Of a stretch of 64,000 bases of DNA, positions 41,601-48,688 are shown piece by piece. The translations under genes were made by a program, and so were the position numbers. The notes under the pieces are model-generated. The model had not been told where the DNA came from, searched no databases, and saw only the letters and a list, made by a program, of their open reading frames with translations. This stretch comes from 67-14 sp020438345 (lineage in GTDB: Bacteria; Actinomycetota; Thermoleophilia; Solirubrobacterales; 70-9), in contig CALMSY010000014.1 in the NCBI GenBank assembly GCA_937872475.1, forward strand, positions 1-64,000, given 5' to 3'. Within the stretch, counting starts at the first letter, position 1, and each line of letters begins with the position of its first letter.

Positions 41601-42315
41601 CGCCGCAAACAACGAATGGTCCTCCGTCGCTTTCGGTAACGGTCTGTTTGCTGCGGTGTCCGACACCGGCTCCGGCAACCGGGTCATGACTTCGGGAGCG
41701 GTGCCGCAACTGCTCAGTGTCGGAACACAGGGTGACGGCACTGTCACTTCCAGTCCGGCCGGAATCAATTGCGGTTCCAGTTGCGGGGTCTACTTCCGTG
41801 GAAATGCCAGCGTTGAATTGATCGCCACCCCCGGGCAGGGTTCTGTGTTCTCTGGCTGGTCTGGCGCTTGTGCGGGTGCCGGGGCCTGTCAGGTGACGAT
41901 GAGCGAGGCCAGGTCGGTGAGTGCCGTGTTCGCGGCTGCTCCGAACCCAACCCCAACCCCGACCCCGACCCCGACTCCGACTCCCACCCCGACTCCGACC
42001 CCTTCTGATCCCGCGGCTTTCACCCGGATCTCTCTCGTTCCGAAGCAGAAGAAACTAAATGCCGGAAAGAAGCTCCGGATGACAGTCAGCGTTACCAACT
42101 CGGGTGGTGAGGCCGGTACCGCGACCGTGAAGATCACTTCGAGCAACAACAGGAAGCTGAAGGTTCCGAAGCAGGTCAAGGTTGACGTGCCGGCAGGCAA
42201 GACCGTGAGCAGGTCCTTCCCGGTCAGATCAGTGAAACGCCAGAAGGGCAAGGTGAAGGTGACTGCCCGTCTTGCCGGTCAGTCGGTGCGTTCAGTGATC
42301 AAACTCAGGCGGTAG
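38680..42315 (+). CDS. Giant secreted protein of 21 tandem 42-residue repeats, predicted triple seven-bladed propeller
   Basis: 1211 residues from ATG 38680; signal peptide ends near PASAA. Fourteen repeats (about 45-628) with consensus W-T-S-R-T-S-A-A-D-N...S-V-T-Y-G-N-G-L-F-V-A-V...G-N-R-V-M-T-S-P-D-G-I-N. A Cys-containing module like the divergent InlB B-repeat (TVTATPNPGSVFTGFSGAC) follows, then seven more repeats (about 719-1006) and a second such module. A Pro-Thr linker of about nine PT units precedes a Lys-rich CARDB-like domain ending IKLRR. Repeats 7, 14 and 21 end MTSG rather than MTSPDG, marking three sets of seven. Probable surface or extracellular binding protein. The next gene, a protease, begins one base after the stop. 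Confidence 0.85.
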   Translation: MTVSIPQLGLSRPRLLAVSLAMIVTALALVGGPQPASAADPGVNWIQRTSAADNEWNSITYGNGVFVAVSGTGVGNRVMTSPDGITWTSRTSAANNYWNEVTFGNGLFVAVSQSGSGNRVMTSPDGINWTSRTSAADLVWTSVTFGNGLFVAVAASGGGNRVMTSPDGINWTIRSSAADNQWISVTYGGGLFVAVAQTGSGNRVMTSPDGINWTSRTTAIDNNWDSVAYGNGIFVATAFTGSGNRVMTSPDGINWTTRTSTADNEWNAVTYGGGLFVAVSGSPGSGNRVMTSPDGITWTSQASAADNNWNSVVYGNGMFVAVSSTGIGNRVMTSGSIDWRSRTSAASREWTSVTYGSGLFVAVAYNGSGNRVMTSPDGTNWTPREAATDNNWNSVTYGNGLFVAVAQSGSGDRVMTSPDGITWTARASAADYLWTSVTYGNGLFVAVSMDGSGNRVMTSPDGINWTLRSTPVNNSWISVTFGNGLFVAVSYDGAGNRVMTSPDGVNWTSRSSAADNAWLSVTFGGGLFVAVSLDGAGNRVMTSPDGINWTSRSSAANLGWASVAFGDGRFVAVSTDGPGIRAMTSPDGINWTIQGTPVNYQWFSVTYGDGLFVAVAGTGSGDQVMTSGATLEPLNVARAGSGFGTVTTNPPAIDCGPATSACERGFVPDSNVTVTATPNPGSVFTGFSGACSGTAPCELTMDGAKSVVAEFEPEFEVEWTSRTSVADNQWSSVAYGNGLFVAVAQSGSGNRVMTSPDGVNWAIRNTPVNNSWISVAFGNGLFVAVSYDGSGNRVMTSPDGINWTSRSPAVDNSWNSVTFGEGLFVAVATSGSGNRVMTSPDGINWTSRASAADTLWTSVTYGNGQFVAVSGVGSQVMTSPDGINWTPGSAAADNYWISVTFGEGLFVAVSYTGSGDRVMTSPDGINWTSRISAADRLWTSVTFGDGLFVAVAENGTGNRVMTSVDGFNWTIGNSAANNEWSSVAFGNGLFAAVSDTGSGNRVMTSGAVPQLLSVGTQGDGTVTSSPAGINCGSSCGVYFRGNASVELIATPGQGSVFSGWSGACAGAGACQVTMSEARSVSAVFAAAPNPTPTPTPTPTPTPTPTPTPSDPAAFTRISLVPKQKKLNAGKKLRMTVSVTNSGGEAGTATVKITSSNNRKLKVPKQVKVDVPAGKTVSRSFPVRSVKRQKGKVKVTARLAGQSVRSVIKLRR
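38812..40563 (+). repeat. Tandem array of fourteen 126-bp coding repeats
   Basis: Units of 126 bp (42 codons) in frame, starting at TGG codons 38812, 38938 and so on. Near-identical core CAACCGGGTGATGACCAG recurs in almost every unit. Unit 6 is one codon longer and unit 7 one codon shorter, so unit 8 starts exactly at 39694, seven times 126 after the first. The last unit is truncated after its MTSG. Confidence 0.95.
40834..41697 (+). repeat. Second array of seven 126-bp coding repeats
   Basis: Same unit as the first array, beginning at TGG 40834, with unit 4 two codons shorter and the last unit (from 41584) ending at MTSG. Unit 2 is very close to unit 11 of the first array, which suggests duplication or gene conversion between arrays. 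Confidence 0.95.
41945..42003 (+). repeat. Hexameric Pro-Thr coding repeat
   Basis: Run of CCNAC(C/T)-type hexamers coding for alternating Pro and Thr between the propeller part and the C-terminal domain. It is a likely site of length change by slippage and a rigid extended linker in the protein. Confidence 0.85.
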
Positions 42316-42316
42316 G

Positions 42317-43789
42317 GTGGCTCATCCCGCTGCGAGCCCGGTCCAGATGAAACTGACACTTCAATCCGCTGCCGACGGGGGACTCACCCTGGTTGACCCC
42401 TTTCCGTTCGAGATTGGACGTGATTCAAGCTGCGAACTCTGGATCGGGAACGACCCCGGGGTTTCACTTTTTCATGCGCGGATCACCCGCGACGGTGCCG
42501 GGGGCTGCTTCATCCATGACCTTGAAGCCGACAACGGCACCTTCCTGAACGAGGAGCGGATTGCCGCTGGCCAACCCGGCAAACTGAGCCAGGGAGATCG
42601 CCTCCGGTTCGGGAAGACGGAATACACGGTGAACTTCACGGATGCGCCACTGGAAAGGGGCCAGACCGCTGAAACCGAAGCAGAGAACGCGGTCCCGGTT
42701 GCGGGTGAAAGCTTTTCCGGGAATGAAGGCTCCTATGGCAAGGAAAGCTCCTCCGGCAACGCGAAGAAGAGCCGGAACCGGTTCATCGTCGGGGGGCTGG
42801 CGGCCGTCGGGCTGATCGCGGTCGGTTTTGCCCTCGCCGGACGTGGTGGATCCGATCACCAGAGGTCAACCAGCGAGGTTGTGGCGGAAGCGAAGCCGTC
42901 GACGGTTCTGGTTGTTTCCGGTATCGATGGCGAGCGGAACGGCAATGGTTCGGGCTGGGTTTACGACGCTGAGAATGGACTGGTTGTGACCAACGCCCAT
43001 GTGGTTGACGGCAGCACCGAGTTCGCGATCGGGGTGGAAGGTGAAAACGAACTCAGGGAAGCGGAGATCGTCGGGGTTGCGCCCTGTGATGACCTGGCGG
43101 TGTTGAAGATGAGCGAAACGGAAGGGCTCCGGACCATGCCGCTGGGTTCCCAGTCGGAACTGGAGCAGGGGGACCGTCTGCTGACGCTCGGCTATCCGGC
43201 CAATGGCACCACCCGGGATGACCTGCAGGTGACCGACGGTGTGGTCTCGGTAGTCCAGACGGTGGCGGACGAGGCCGCCTTTGAGAACCCCGATTTTGCG
43301 GTCTACCCGAATGTGATCCAGACCGATGCGGCGATCAACGCCGGCAATTCCGGCGGCCCCAGCATCTCCGAAGACGGAAAGCTGATCGGAGTCAACACGC
43401 TCGGGAGTCTCGAGACCCAGAACCAGAACTTTGCGATCGGCGTGGACCGGGTCAAGGAGGTCGTCCCGGACCTTGCGGCTGGTGACTCTCATGGCTGGGC
43501 GGGATTCGGTTTTGCCGCCTACTCGCGTGACGAACTGGCGGCAGAGGGGGTTTACCTGGACGGAGGCGCACTAGCTGTGACTTCTGCCGCGCCCGGCACC
43601 GCAGCGGAAGACCAGGAGTTCTACGTCAATGATCTGGTCACCTATGTGAACGGTGAACGGGTAGCCAACCGCCGCCAGTACTGCGAGGCGGTCGAGGATG
43701 TCGAGTCAGGTGATGTGGTGCCGGTCACGGTGCTCGACAGCGTTTCCAACTATGCCAAGTACTACGACCTCGAAGTTCCCTTCGAATAG
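42317..43789 (+). CDS. FHA-domain HtrA-like membrane serine protease
   Basis: 490 residues. A cytoplasmic FHA phosphothreonine-binding domain (about 12-115) has FEIGRDSSCELW, SLFHARI and DNGTFLNEE. A membrane helix (about 155-177) follows, then an exported trypsin-like protease with His in VVTNAHVVDG, Asp in CDDLAVLKM and Ser in AINAGNSGGPS. A PDZ-like C-terminal domain covers the last about 100 residues. It would link a cytoplasmic Ser/Thr-kinase signal to extracytoplasmic proteolysis. GTG 42317 is one base after the repeat-protein stop, with AGGCGG upstream; ATG 42347 is an alternative. No kinase gene is in the window. Confidence 0.9.
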   Translation: MAHPAASPVQMKLTLQSAADGGLTLVDPFPFEIGRDSSCELWIGNDPGVSLFHARITRDGAGGCFIHDLEADNGTFLNEERIAAGQPGKLSQGDRLRFGKTEYTVNFTDAPLERGQTAETEAENAVPVAGESFSGNEGSYGKESSSGNAKKSRNRFIVGGLAAVGLIAVGFALAGRGGSDHQRSTSEVVAEAKPSTVLVVSGIDGERNGNGSGWVYDAENGLVVTNAHVVDGSTEFAIGVEGENELREAEIVGVAPCDDLAVLKMSETEGLRTMPLGSQSELEQGDRLLTLGYPANGTTRDDLQVTDGVVSVVQTVADEAAFENPDFAVYPNVIQTDAAINAGNSGGPSISEDGKLIGVNTLGSLETQNQNFAIGVDRVKEVVPDLAAGDSHGWAGFGFAAYSRDELAAEGVYLDGGALAVTSAAPGTAAEDQEFYVNDLVTYVNGERVANRRQYCEAVEDVESGDVVPVTVLDSVSNYAKYYDLEVPFE

Positions 43790-44053
43790 CGGTCCCGAGC
43801 GGGCTCAGCAACCCTTCGGCAGGCCGGCCTTTCCGTGACAGCGACCGATGAAGCGATCTGCGTCGGGTCCTCACAGACGGTGTCTCCGTTCCGTCGGATC
43901 TGGTCATCCTCAAGCGGAACCCTGCAGACGGGTCGCTGAGTCAACAACCCTTCGAAGATTGCTGGACGCTACCCCAGCCTCGTTGATGGACAAGTTGCCG
44001 GTCCGCGGTTAGGGTGACGACAGCCAGGAATTCGGGAACGAGGAGGGGCAAAG

Positions 44054-45898
44054 ATGGGGCTTCGCGCGAAGGATCTGAGGTTCGGGAGCTTGATCGGCAG
44101 GCTGGCCGGGACGATCGGATTCATGCTGATTGGGCTTTCTTCGGTGGCCGGACCAGCTCCGGCAGAACTGGTGTTCAAATCACCCCAGAACATCGCGACC
44201 GGGAACTTCGTGTACGACGCGAAAGTCGCTGACCTGAACGGGGACGGCAACAAGGACCTGGTCGCGACCAGCTTCGGGGGTGCTTCGGTTTCGGTGGTAC
44301 TGGGTTCCAGCCAGGGTCTGACCGGAACCCCGCAGAGCTACCCGGTCGGGACAAATCCCGAACATGTCGTGATCGGTGATCTGAACCTCGACGGAAACCC
44401 GGACCTGGCCGTCACCAACCTGAACTCGAATAGCGTGTCAGTCCTGCTCGGTACCGGAACTGGTTCATTTGGCCAGGCAACCAGCTTCCCGGCCGGTATC
44501 AGCCCGCGCGACCTGGTCGCCAATGACTTCGACAACAATGGCGGGCTCGATCTCGCGGTGGCCAACGGGACCGACCCGGGGATCATTTCGGTCCTCACTG
44601 GCACCGGCTTCGGGAATTTCGGCATACCCTTGTCCTACCCCACCGGCAGGTTCTCCCGTTCAATCGCCGCCGCCGATTTCAACAACGACGGAAAACTTGA
44701 CCTGGTGACCGCAAACGGCGGAGACAGCAACGTCTCGGTCAAGCTCGGGACGGGAACCGGAACATTCGGCGCAGCGGCCAACTTCCCGCCCGGTTTTGCC
44801 CCCGCCGATGTCAGCGCCGCGGACCTGAACGGTGACGGCCGTCCCGATCTCGTGGTTGCGAATTCAGGTTCCTCGACAGTGTCGGTCCTGCTCGCCACGG
44901 GGCCGGCTACCTTCGATCCCACTGTCTTCTATTCGGTCGGGTCGGGCACTGCCTTGTCGGTCGCCCTCGGGGATGTCAACAACGATGGCGCCCTGGACGT
45001 CGTTGCAGGCAAGAACTCGTCGACCAGCATGATCTTGCCCGGAGTCGGGGACGGAACCTTCGGTACCGGGATCAGCCTGCCGGTCGCGACCGCCTACTCG
45101 GTGACGGTCACTGATCTCAACAGCGACGGCGCCAGGGACATAGTCGGTGCTTCCGGAACCGCAAACCTCGCGACGGTTCTGATCAACGCACCCGATCCCG
45201 TGGCCGCGCCGAACTCGCTCACCTTCGGCAATCCCACGCCGATCCCGCTGGGTCTGGTCAGCCCGCCGGAAGTTGTTCTCGTCGAGAACGACGGGGTGGC
45301 GCCGATGAATGTGAACGGTTTCGCCTTCGGCGGGGCCCAGCCCGGGGACTTCTTCATCGGCAGCGACAACTGCCGGAGGGTTATCGTCGAAGGAGACCAG
45401 TGCTCGGCCAGGGTCTTCTTCAGTCCCAAGGCCAGCGGGACCAGATCGGCGTCCCTCACGGTACGGACCAACGGTGAAGCAGACCCGGTCGTTTCCCTCG
45501 CCGGGACCGGGGGAACCCTGCCTCAGGGTCCTACCGGCCCTTCCGGACCATCCGGACCCTCCGGGCCTTCAGGCCCGACCGGACCGGCTGGCAAGTACGC
45601 CTCGATCAACATGGTCACCGTAAGCGGACCATCCAGCTCCCGGAAGGGAAAGAGCGTCACCTACACGATCAAAGCGTCCAACAGCGGCAATACGACGGCG
45701 ACCGGGGTTGGGGCCAGCGCAAGTGGCAAGGGAGTCAGTGCCGGCAAGGGCCTGGGAGCGATCGCGGCCGGCGCGACCGGAACCATCAAGCTGAAAATCA
45801 AGTTCAAGAAGACCGGCAAGTTCCAGGTCAGCTTCAAGGTGACTTCCGACAACGCCGGCAGCAAGACGGTCAAGAAGACGGTCAACGTCAAGAAATAG
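44054..45898 (+). CDS. Secreted VCBS/FG-GAP seven-bladed propeller with collagen-like linker
   Basis: 614 residues with a signal peptide (about 15-37). Seven FG-GAP units, each with a calcium-loop phrase such as DLNGDGNKDLVA, DLNLDGNPDLAV, DFDNNGGLDLAV, DFNNDGKLDLVT, DLNGDGRPDLVV, DVNNDGALDVVA and DLNSDGARDIVG, make one propeller. An Ig-like domain of about 100 residues follows (SGTRSASLTVRTNG, VSLAGTGG), then a GPS/GPT linker and a Lys-rich CARDB-like domain ending NVKK. Extracellular calcium-stabilised adhesion or binding is likely; no enzyme motif is seen. Confidence 0.85.
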   Translation: MGLRAKDLRFGSLIGRLAGTIGFMLIGLSSVAGPAPAELVFKSPQNIATGNFVYDAKVADLNGDGNKDLVATSFGGASVSVVLGSSQGLTGTPQSYPVGTNPEHVVIGDLNLDGNPDLAVTNLNSNSVSVLLGTGTGSFGQATSFPAGISPRDLVANDFDNNGGLDLAVANGTDPGIISVLTGTGFGNFGIPLSYPTGRFSRSIAAADFNNDGKLDLVTANGGDSNVSVKLGTGTGTFGAAANFPPGFAPADVSAADLNGDGRPDLVVANSGSSTVSVLLATGPATFDPTVFYSVGSGTALSVALGDVNNDGALDVVAGKNSSTSMILPGVGDGTFGTGISLPVATAYSVTVTDLNSDGARDIVGASGTANLATVLINAPDPVAAPNSLTFGNPTPIPLGLVSPPEVVLVENDGVAPMNVNGFAFGGAQPGDFFIGSDNCRRVIVEGDQCSARVFFSPKASGTRSASLTVRTNGEADPVVSLAGTGGTLPQGPTGPSGPSGPSGPSGPTGPAGKYASINMVTVSGPSSSRKGKSVTYTIKASNSGNTTATGVGASASGKGVSAGKGLGAIAAGATGTIKLKIKFKKTGKFQVSFKVTSDNAGSKTVKKTVNVKK

Positions 45899-45953
45899 AC
45901 CAGAGGCCGGCCAGAAGAAGCCTCTCCCGGGGAGGGCGGGGATAATCCCCGCC

Positions 45954-46934
45954 TTGACAGGCAGTGAGAAACCTCCCCGGCGGACCTGGGTCAGCGTGTT
46001 CTGCTGGCTTCTGGCCGGCGGCTGCATGCTCTGGGTGATCATGCGAATCGGCGGGCTCGAGCGGGGGTTCCCGTTGGTCCAGCTGGTCGCATACACGCCC
46101 TACATGCTGTTACTTTCACTTTTGGCCCTGCTGGTTGTGGTGCTTTGCCGCCGCTGGCTGGCGGCCGGCTTTCTGCTCCTGGCAGTGATCGCCCTCGCGC
46201 TGGCGGTGCTGCCCCGGGAGATCGGCGGACCCGAAGAAGTCCCGGGAGGCCAGCCGGTCAGGGTTCTGGCGCTCAACCTCGGAGTGGGTCATGCCCACGC
46301 CGATCAGGTTGTCGACCTCGCCCGGGCGAGGGATATCGACCTGATCGCAGTGCAGGAGCTGACCCCGAAAGCGGCGGTCGAGCTTGATCGTGTCGGCTTC
46401 GGATCCGACTATCCGCACCGCGTCCTGCAGCCCGAAGCCGGGGCCACGGGCGGTGCGATCTACTCGCGCTGGCCGCTCCGGGACCGGGGCAGCCTCACCG
46501 CCGAATTTCATCAGCCGGTCGCCGACATCGAAGTCCCCGCGTCGATTCCGATCCAGCTTGTGTCGGTCCATCCGATGGCCCCGACCACCCCGGCCCGGAC
46601 TTCACAGTGGGCAGCAGAGTTCGGGTCACTGCCGGAGGCGCACAGCGCGAATCTGCCCCTGGTTCTGGCCGGTGATTTCAATGCGACGCTTGACCATGTA
46701 AACCTCCGTGACCTTCTCGACACCGGTTACCGCGATGCGGCCGAGGTCACCGGCGAAGGACTTATCAGCACCTGGCCCGCTCGGCTGGAACCCAGGCTGC
46801 CGGTCACCCTCGACCGGGTGCTGGCCGAGAAAGGAATCTCGTTCGGTCAGTACGACGTCGAGAAGATCGACGGTACCGACCATCGCGCGGTGATCACCGA
46901 ACTGCTGCTGCCACCTGTCGCCGACGGCAACTGA
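45954..46934 (+). CDS. Membrane-tethered endonuclease/exonuclease/phosphatase-family protein
   Basis: 326 residues from TTG 45954. Three hydrophobic helices in the first 95 residues are followed by an extracytoplasmic EEP domain: VLALNLGVGHA, LIAVQELTPKA (catalytic Glu), VSVHPMAPTTP, LVLAGDFNATLDH (Asp-Asn) and GTDHRAVITELL (Asp-His). The layout is that of YafD-like/EEP membrane proteins. Substrate could be phospholipid headgroups or nucleic acid. Unrelated in detail to the secreted EEP protein at 18375. Confidence 0.88.
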   Translation: MTGSEKPPRRTWVSVFCWLLAGGCMLWVIMRIGGLERGFPLVQLVAYTPYMLLLSLLALLVVVLCRRWLAAGFLLLAVIALALAVLPREIGGPEEVPGGQPVRVLALNLGVGHAHADQVVDLARARDIDLIAVQELTPKAAVELDRVGFGSDYPHRVLQPEAGATGGAIYSRWPLRDRGSLTAEFHQPVADIEVPASIPIQLVSVHPMAPTTPARTSQWAAEFGSLPEAHSANLPLVLAGDFNATLDHVNLRDLLDTGYRDAAEVTGEGLISTWPARLEPRLPVTLDRVLAEKGISFGQYDVEKIDGTDHRAVITELLLPPVADGN

Positions 46935-46935
46935 A

Positions 46936-47259
46936 TCAGGCCCGTTTCGGTTCCGGCCCGAATCCGCACCAGACTGCGAAGGCGATCACCGCGAGCAAGG
47001 TGCCGAGCCAGTGAACGTCGACCGCGACACCCAACAGTCCCGGGACAGCGGCGATCAGCACACCCATCAGCGTGCGGGCAACCGGCAAACCGAGAATCTT
47101 CGCGGTACCGAACGCACAGAGCAAGAGCGCGGTCGGACCGGAAAGCCAGCCCCAGTCAACAAAGAATGATTTGGGAAGGAGAATCGCGAGCAGGACGGCC
47201 AGAACGGCGACCAGCAGGAACATCACGAGACCAGATCTGAGGGCGGTGGAGGGGCTCAT
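46936..47259 (-). CDS. Small four-helix membrane protein
   Basis: A 107-residue hydrophobic protein from ATG 47259. Four likely helices: GLVMFLLVAVLAVLLAIL, GPTALLLCAFGTAKILG, TLMGVLIAAVPGLLGVAV and TLLAVIAFAVWCGFG, with a short basic tail. The longer open frame continuing to 48165 is an antisense shadow of the deacetylase gene. It is convergent with the EEP gene and divergent from the deacetylase. Function unknown. Confidence 0.6.
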   Translation of the reverse strand: MSPSTALRSGLVMFLLVAVLAVLLAILLPKSFFVDWGWLSGPTALLLCAFGTAKILGLPVARTLMGVLIAAVPGLLGVAVDVHWLGTLLAVIAFAVWCGFGPEPKRA

Positions 47260-47310
47260 CGTTGCTGTGAGATCGGTCCATTGAGGGCTGTGACCGGAGC
47301 CTATACTGCC

Positions 47311-48552
47311 ATGCAGATGGAGTCCGGAGCTAAAGGGACAGCCCGGTCGAGGGTCAGGATGCGCCAGAACCTTGCGCTGCTGGCTTTTTTCATGCTGATC
47401 GCCGGACTGGCGGTGATGGTCCCTTCGAACGCTACGAGCGCTGACCAGAACCCGATCCGCGGCGCGAAGCTGAGTCAGAAAGGCCGCTCGTTGATCTTCC
47501 AGGTCAGGGTCAGCCAGCAGGTCAACATGGGCAAACTGGATCGTCGACCGGATTTCATCCGCGGCAACCAGAGATACACCTGTCTGCTGATGAACCGCAA
47601 GGGCAGGTCCAGTGTTGTGCGGATCTGCCTTGGGGGCAGCGACCGAACCTATCGGGCACTCGGGGTATCCCGGACCTCGGCAAGCGGCAAGGTCAGGTCC
47701 AGCAAAGTGATCAGAGCTGAAGTCAAAAAGGTAAATGACCTGCAGATCGTCGCTACCTTCGACCCTCGTGATGCGGGACTCCCGCCAGGCAGATACGCAT
47801 GGCGGGTGGTCAATCACTCTGGCGGCTGTCCGTCCGGAGGGCCGACCGCGAAGCCAAGCGAAGACTGCCTCAGCCAGTACCCGCCGAAACGCCGCGCGGT
47901 CTACGGGTTGCGGCCGGTGGTCGCGGTCGGCTGTACCGGCGGCAATGGTGAATTCGTAACTCACGGACCGCGCGGCCGCAAGAGGGTCGCCCTCACCTTT
48001 GACGACGGACCCAGTGATTACACACCGGCCATCCTCCGGATTCTCGCCAGGCGAAACGCCAAGGCCACATTCTTCATGCTTGGCCAGCAGGTTGCCAGTA
48101 ATCCGCGATCCGCACGCCGGGTGCTTGCCCTCGGGCACGAGGTCGCCAACCACAGTTACGACCATGACCAGCTTCCCAGTGGCTCGAACATCCGTCGATC
48201 AACAAGGCGAATCCGGCAGGTGACCGGGTTCCGTCCGTGTCTTTTCCGGCCCCCCTACGGGGCAGTGAGCAGCACTCTCAAACAGTCCGTCCGGGCAAAC
48301 CGGATGAAGACAGTGAACTGGGATGTCGACACCAGCGACTGGAAGCTGCCCGGTGCTGCTTCGATCTCGTCAACCATCGTCCACCGGGTGAGGCCCGGCT
48401 CGATCGTCCTGATGCATGATGGTGGCGGACCGCGCAGCGGCACAGTCGCGGCGCTCGATTCGGCGATCACCGGTCTGCGACGGCGCGGATACAGGCTGGT
48501 CACCGTCTCCGAGTTGCTCGGCAACAGGGTTATCTACCGGCCGGCCCGCTGA
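47311..48552 (+). CDS. Secreted polysaccharide deacetylase (NodB domain)
   Basis: About 413 residues. An N-terminal signal anchor (LALLAFFMLIAGLAVMV) is followed by an exported Ig-like region (about 55-190) and a C-terminal carbohydrate-esterase-4 domain. Motifs: TFDDGPSDY (catalytic and metal Asp), HEVANHSYDH (metal His pair), FRPPYGAVS, WDVDTSDW and IVLMHDGGG. It likely removes acetyl groups from peptidoglycan or another cell-wall glycan. ATG 47311 has GGAG ten bases upstream; TTG 47281 and ATG 47317 are alternatives, and a TATACT at 47302-47307 leaves open a very short leader. Confidence 0.92.
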   Translation: MQMESGAKGTARSRVRMRQNLALLAFFMLIAGLAVMVPSNATSADQNPIRGAKLSQKGRSLIFQVRVSQQVNMGKLDRRPDFIRGNQRYTCLLMNRKGRSSVVRICLGGSDRTYRALGVSRTSASGKVRSSKVIRAEVKKVNDLQIVATFDPRDAGLPPGRYAWRVVNHSGGCPSGGPTAKPSEDCLSQYPPKRRAVYGLRPVVAVGCTGGNGEFVTHGPRGRKRVALTFDDGPSDYTPAILRILARRNAKATFFMLGQQVASNPRSARRVLALGHEVANHSYDHDQLPSGSNIRRSTRRIRQVTGFRPCLFRPPYGAVSSTLKQSVRANRMKTVNWDVDTSDWKLPGAASISSTIVHRVRPGSIVLMHDGGGPRSGTVAALDSAITGLRRRGYRLVTVSELLGNRVIYRPAR

Positions 48553-48634
48553 GCGACCCAATCGGGTGCCAGGTCCGGGACGACCGGGTGAAGGCGTCCG
48601 GTCCGGGACGGCCGGGATGTTTCCCGGGTAAAGA

Positions 48635-48666
48635 AAAGCCCCGGAGCCAGGACGCTCCGGGGCTTT
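48635..48666. terminator. Bidirectional hairpin terminator
   Basis: AAAGCCCCGGAGC and GCTCCGGGGCTTT form a 13-bp perfect stem around a six-base loop. On the minus strand it is followed by TTTTCTTT. It lies between the convergent deacetylase and secreted-hydrolase genes. Confidence 0.9.
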
Positions 48667-48688
48667 CACAATCGCTGGCTGGCTTTCC

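Noticed and set aside
38812..41697. Regularly spaced DNA repeats that might suggest a CRISPR array or satellite
   Set aside because: Period is exactly 126 bp, in frame throughout, with degenerate third positions typical of protein repeats; there are no unique spacers of CRISPR size.
43762..43947. Short Cys-containing minus-strand frame between the protease and VCBS genes
   Set aside because: 61 codons, TTG start, no ribosome-binding site or recognised family. The gap 43790-44053 otherwise shows nothing definite apart from CAACCCTTCG occurring twice.
46936..48165. 409-codon minus-strand frame overlapping the deacetylase gene
   Set aside because: Only the last 107 codons (from 47259) look like a protein, with four hydrophobic helices; the rest lies opposite the NodB-domain gene.
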